From contig JASLEW010000340.1 in assembly GCA_030150965.1 (NCBI GenBank), forward strand, positions 1 to 9,513: 9,513 bases of DNA. Reading direction: 5' to 3'. Made by a program: the position numbers and the translations under genes. The DNA is from Thermoanaerobaculia bacterium. Lineage in GTDB: Bacteria; Acidobacteriota; Thermoanaerobaculia; Multivoradales; UBA5704. Shown here piece after piece: positions 6,389-9,513 of the stretch (its first letter is position 1; every line of letters starts with the position of its first letter). Below the pieces are notes generated by a model. It was not told where the DNA came from. It ran no database searches and saw nothing but the letters and a program-made list of their open reading frames with translations.

Positions 6389-7392
6389 GGGTGGCCTCCG
6401 CCGCCTTCGTGCGGCCGCTCGCCGCTCGGCGCGCCAGGGCCGCTCGGGGCCGGCCGAGCGTCCTGAGCGTTCTGAGGGTGCTGAGGGTTCTGACCGTTCT
6501 GGCCGTTCTTGCCGTCCTGGCCGTCGCCGTCGGCGGGCTCCTCCTTGGGACCGTAGCGCAGGTAGTGCACGCCCAGGCCGATCAGGCCGCCGAGCATGGC
6601 CAGGTTGCCGATCCACTTGAGCGGCGTCTTCCACAGCCGCACCGTCCAGGGGACGTGCGGGTCGGCCGGGAGGCCGCCGTAGGCCTCGGGGTTGGTGGCG
6701 TCGTGCAGCACGTAGAGCACGTGGGTGCCGCCGACCCCCGCCGGATCGTAGACGCCGGCGTTGGCGAAGCCCGACTGCTCGCGCAGCTGATGGGCCCGCG
6801 TCTCGCCCAGCTCCTTCATCTCGTCCTTGGTGCCGAAGTGCAGGCAGCCGGTCGGGCACGCCTTGATGCAGGCCGGCTCGAGCCCCTCGCTCACCCGGTC
6901 GGCGCACAGGGTGCACTTGAACACCTTGCGCGATTCCGGGCTGAACTTGGGGATGTTGAACGGGCAGCCGGTGATGCAGTAGCCGCAGCCGATGCAGTGG
7001 TCCTGCTGGAAGTCCACGATGCCGTTGGCGTACTGCACGATGGCGCCCTCGGACGGGCAGGCGATGAGGCAGCCGGGCTCGGCGCAGTGCATGCACTGGT
7101 CCTTGCGCATCAGCAGCATCAGGTTGCCGCCCTCGGGCTCGTGCTCGTTGAACTTGATCAGGTTCCAGAAGTTCCACGCCGTCTCCGGCATGGTCTGGTA
7201 GCTGTTGTCGAAGGTGGTGTCGCTGAAGGAGAGGCCGTTCCACTCCATGCAGGCGACCTCGCACGCCTTGCAGCCGATGCAGGTCGTGGTGTCCACGAGC
7301 TTCGCGACCTCGGGCTCGCGCTTGAGGCTGGCGCCGGGAGCGGGTCCGGAGCGGCCGGAGATGCGGCGGATTTCCAGATTTGCCTGGCTCAT
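6385..7392 (-). CDS. fdnH: Formate dehydrogenase beta subunit, 4x[4Fe-4S] ferredoxin-type (FdnH/FdxH type)
   Basis: This gene encodes a 335-residue electron-transfer subunit linking the catalytic alpha subunit to cytochrome b. Four cysteine clusters are complete: C38/C41/C44/C48, C100/C103/C108/C112, C133/C136/C139/C143 and C160/C163/C175/C179. The order and spacing fit the FdnH/DmsB family. After the soluble domain, a membrane anchor helix lies at about residues 259-278 (WIGNLAMLGGLIGLGVHY), as in FdnH. The tail beyond residue 284 is unusual: 50 or so hydrophilic residues including seven Asn/Asp-x-Gln-type triplets (290-310), then a Pro/Gly-rich end, making the protein longer than E. coli FdnH (294 residues). 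The ATG at 7392 is preceded by a GGGGG tract (7398-7402) 5 bases upstream, overlapping the alpha stop codon. The alpha gene ends only 9 bases before it. Confidence 0.95.
   Translation of the reverse strand: MSQANLEIRRISGRSGPAPGASLKREPEVAKLVDTTTCIGCKACEVACMEWNGLSFSDTTFDNSYQTMPETAWNFWNLIKFNEHEPEGGNLMLLMRKDQCMHCAEPGCLIACPSEGAIVQYANGIVDFQQDHCIGCGYCITGCPFNIPKFSPESRKVFKCTLCADRVSEGLEPACIKACPTGCLHFGTKDEMKELGETRAHQLREQSGFANAGVYDPAGVGGTHVLYVLHDATNPEAYGGLPADPHVPWTVRLWKTPLKWIGNLAMLGGLIGLGVHYLRYGPKEEPADGDGQDGKNGQNGQNPQHPQNAQDARPAPSGPGAPSGERPHEGGGGHP
6463..6525 (-). repeat. Seven tandem 9-bp units in the 3' end of the beta-subunit gene
   Basis: On the plus strand the units read CTGAGCGTT, CTGAGGGTG, CTGAGGGTT, CTGACCGTT, CTGGCCGTT, CTTGCCGTC, CTGGCCGTC. 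This is a degenerate 9-base tandem array with phase kept over 63 bases. It encodes the triplets DGQ, DGK, NGQ, NGQ, NPQ, HPQ, NAQ at residues 290-310. The length is a multiple of 9 and of 3, so unit gain or loss would keep the frame. Confidence 0.85.
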
Positions 7393-7401
7393 GTGGGCCC
7401 C

Positions 7402-9513
7402 CTAAGCCTTCTCGACCTTCACCAGGAAGCCCTTGAACTCGGGCGTGAAGGCGTTGGGATCGATCACCGTCGGCGAGAGCCGGTTGGCCAGGGTGCGCGC
7501 ATTGCGCTCCTCGTCCTCGGCGATGCCCCGAAAGCCCTGGTGGATGGGGATGCCGATCTGGTAGACCGTCTTGCCGTCGATCTGCATCGGCTTGATGCGC
7601 TTGGTGACGAACGCCTTGGCCACGTAGTAGCTGCGGGCGCTGGTCACCCGGAGCTTCTCGCCGCCGCTCACCCCGAGCTTCGACGCCAGCTCGACCGGGA
7701 TCTCGATGAACGGCTCGGGGATGAGCTGCACGTTGACCGGGTTGTTCTTGGTCCAGTAGTGGTAGTGCTCGGTGAGCCGGTAGGTGGTGCAGACGATGTC
7801 GAACTCGCCCCCGGTCTCGGCGTACTTGTCGGCCGGCGTGGTGAGCTTCTTGACCACCGGGTTGTGCGCCTGCTGCGGGTGGAAGGCGTTCTGCACCGGG
7901 CTCTCGATCGGCTCGTAGTGCTCGGGGAAGGGGCCGTCGGCGAACAGGGCGAGCGGCGCGAACAGGCGCCCCACGCCCTCGGCGTTCATGATGAACGGGC
8001 CCATGTGGTCGTGGGGGTTGGAATCGGGCTTGAAGTCGGGCACGTCGTTGCCCACCCACTTCTGGCCCGCCTCGCTCCACCAGACCTGGCGCCGCTCGGG
8101 GTCCCACGGCTTGCCGGCGGCGTCGCACGAGGCGCGGTTGTAGAGCACGCGCCGGTTGGCCGGCCACGACCAGCCCCAGTTCGGATAGATGCCCTGGCCG
8201 GACGGATCCTCGGTGCCGCGGCGCGCGATCTGCGGTCCCGCCTCGGTCCACATGCCGCAGTAGATCCAGTTGCCGCAGGCCGTGGTGCCGTCGTCCTTGA
8301 GCCAGGCGAAGCCGGGCAGCTGCTGGCCGGCCTTGATCTGCTGGTGGGTCTTGGGATCCTCGAGGTCGGCCAGCGCCTTGCCGTTGATCTCCCTGGCGAG
8401 CTCGGAGAGCGACGGATGGGCGGGATCGGTGTAGGCCCAGGTGAGGTTGAGGATGGGGTCGGGGAACCTGCCCCCCTCCTGCTTGTAGAGCTGCCGCACC
8501 TTGAGGAAGATCTGCGCCACGATGTCCTGGTCGAGCCGCGCCTCGCCGGGCGGCGGCAGCGCCACGTTCTTCCACTGCAGCCAGCGCGACGAGTTGGTCA
8601 TCGAGCCGTCCTTCTCGGCGAAGCCGGCGCAGGGCAGGCGGTAGACCGTGGTGTTGATCTTCCGCATCTCCTCCCTGGTGGTGCCGGGCGCCATCCAGAA
8701 CTCGCTGGTCTCGTCGGGATAGATCTCGCCCACCACCAGGAAGTCCGCCTGCTTGAGCGCCTCGATGTTCTTCTGCGAGTCGGGGCCGATGGCCACGCCG
8801 TTCATGCCGAAGGCGAGCATCCCCTTGACCTTGCCGCGGTACATGTTGTCCCAGATCTGGGTCCACGAGTAGTTGCGGTCGATCTTCGGCAGGTAGGCGA
8901 ACGCCCAGTCGTTCTCCTGCTTCGCCGCGTCGCCATACAGCGACTTGAGCAGCGAGACGGCGAACTTGGGGGTGTTCGACCAATAGTTGAAGGAGTCCCA
9001 CTCCGCGGGCTTCGCCGCGGCCGGCGTGATGCGCTTCATGTAGGCGGCGAAATCGGCGTCGGCGGGGGTCGGCACCTTCAGGTAGCCCGGCAGGTTGTCG
9101 AAGATGCCGGCCATGTCGGTGGCGCCCTGGATGTTGGAGTGGCCGCGCAGCGCGTTGACGCCGCCGCCGGCGCGCCCGACGTTGCCCAGCAGCAGCTGCA
9201 GCATGGCGGCGGTGCGGATGATCTGCGTGCCGAAGGTGTGCTGCGTCCAGCCCACGGCATAGATCACGGTGGCGACCTTCTTCATGTCGCCGTCCTTGCG
9301 CACCGAGGTGAAGAGGTCGGCGGCCTTGAGGAACTGGTCCCTGGGGATGCCGGTGACGCGCTCGACCATCTCCGGCGTATAGCGCGAGTACTGGCGCTTG
9401 AGCAGCTGGAACACGCAGCGCGGGTGCTGGAGCGAGAGGTCGTAGGCCACGTTCGGCGGCATGGCGGGCGGCGCCGGCGCGGCGGGCGTGCTGCCGGTGG
9501 CGGCCTTCGCCGA
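7402..9513 (-). CDS. fdnG: Formate dehydrogenase alpha (catalytic, molybdopterin) subunit, C-terminal part; 5' end outside window
   Basis: The frame is open to the right edge, so the true start is outside; 703 residues are visible, about two thirds of the usual length near 1,000. The protein is the bis-MGD (Mo or W) enzyme that oxidises formate to CO2, in E. coli on the periplasmic face. The visible part begins inside the catalytic domain with LQHPRCVFQLLKRQYSRYTPE, as in FdnG. It continues with GWTQHTFG and the cofactor-binding GNVGRAGGGVNALRGHSN (around bases 9133-9186), and ends with a molydopterin-dinucleotide-binding domain (about bases 7405-7812; FDIVCTTYRLTEHYHYW and the following barrel). 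The twin-arginine signal, N-terminal [4Fe-4S] motif and active-site Cys or selenocysteine are in the missing part. No internal stop or frameshift is seen. A Met codon at 9462-9460 is internal, not the start. Beta follows after 9 bases. E. coli fdn and fdo variants cannot be told apart. Confidence 0.95.
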   Translation of the reverse strand, partial: SAKAATGSTPAAPAPPAMPPNVAYDLSLQHPRCVFQLLKRQYSRYTPEMVERVTGIPRDQFLKAADLFTSVRKDGDMKKVATVIYAVGWTQHTFGTQIIRTAAMLQLLLGNVGRAGGGVNALRGHSNIQGATDMAGIFDNLPGYLKVPTPADADFAAYMKRITPAAAKPAEWDSFNYWSNTPKFAVSLLKSLYGDAAKQENDWAFAYLPKIDRNYSWTQIWDNMYRGKVKGMLAFGMNGVAIGPDSQKNIEALKQADFLVVGEIYPDETSEFWMAPGTTREEMRKINTTVYRLPCAGFAEKDGSMTNSSRWLQWKNVALPPPGEARLDQDIVAQIFLKVRQLYKQEGGRFPDPILNLTWAYTDPAHPSLSELAREINGKALADLEDPKTHQQIKAGQQLPGFAWLKDDGTTACGNWIYCGMWTEAGPQIARRGTEDPSGQGIYPNWGWSWPANRRVLYNRASCDAAGKPWDPERRQVWWSEAGQKWVGNDVPDFKPDSNPHDHMGPFIMNAEGVGRLFAPLALFADGPFPEHYEPIESPVQNAFHPQQAHNPVVKKLTTPADKYAETGGEFDIVCTTYRLTEHYHYWTKNNPVNVQLIPEPFIEIPVELASKLGVSGGEKLRVTSARSYYVAKAFVTKRIKPMQIDGKTVYQIGIPIHQGFRGIAEDEERNARTLANRLSPTVIDPNAFTPEFKGFLVKVEKA

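Noticed and set aside
5729..9001. A 1,090-codon minus-strand frame apparently fusing a long N-terminal extension to the cytochrome b subunit
   Set aside because: Only the last 219 residues resemble a protein. The upstream 871 codons are an out-of-frame reading of the alpha and beta genes, and the gamma start has its own GGAGG and ATGA overlap.

Overview
This is a GC-rich, gene-dense window from a Gram-negative-type bacterium. The evidence for that cell type is indirect: an exported MsrB, a heme b membrane subunit typical of a respiratory formate dehydrogenase whose catalytic side faces the periplasm, and a protein resembling a type II secretion pseudopilin. The genus cannot be fixed from the sequence. 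The combination of a bacterial OPT transporter, a long-form UbiD decarboxylase and a signal-peptide-bearing GspG-like protein suggests an Acidobacteriota- or Myxococcota-like lineage, but this is inference.

The left half (1-4111) is read on the plus strand. It holds the C-terminal end of an OPT-family transporter (entering from the left edge), an exported peptide-methionine (R)-S-oxide reductase (msrB), a small VOC/glyoxalase-fold gene broken by a one-base frameshift near base 2000, and a 633-residue UbiD-family decarboxylase. The UbiD protein lacks a usually conserved metal-binding histidine and carries a Gly/Arg-rich insertion. The spacings (117, 91 and 122 bases) allow separate or loosely coupled transcription. 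No shared pathway is evident for these four genes.

The right half (4194-9513) is read on the minus strand, convergent with the left half. In transcription order it holds the C-terminal two thirds of a formate dehydrogenase-N/O type catalytic subunit (entering from the right edge), its four-cluster iron-sulfur beta subunit, its diheme cytochrome b gamma subunit, and the maturation protein FdhE. The last three junctions are tight: 9 bases between alpha and beta, and ATGA overlaps at beta/gamma and gamma/fdhE. They form one operon that makes and matures a membrane-bound formate:quinone oxidoreductase. Electrons would pass from formate at the molybdenum or tungsten site of alpha, through the Fe-S clusters of beta, to the b hemes of gamma and then quinone.

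Downstream of fdhE, after 162 bases, lies a small exported GspG-like gene in the same direction. Its upstream region contains a perfect 14-base palindrome and a cluster of GGTACA-type repeats, the most operator-like DNA in the window. No tRNA, rRNA, CRISPR array, insertion sequence or transposase was seen. No gap between genes exceeds about 165 bases. The items most worth checking are the UbiD metal-site substitution, the GspG-like protein with its palindromic promoter region, and the frameshift in the VOC gene.
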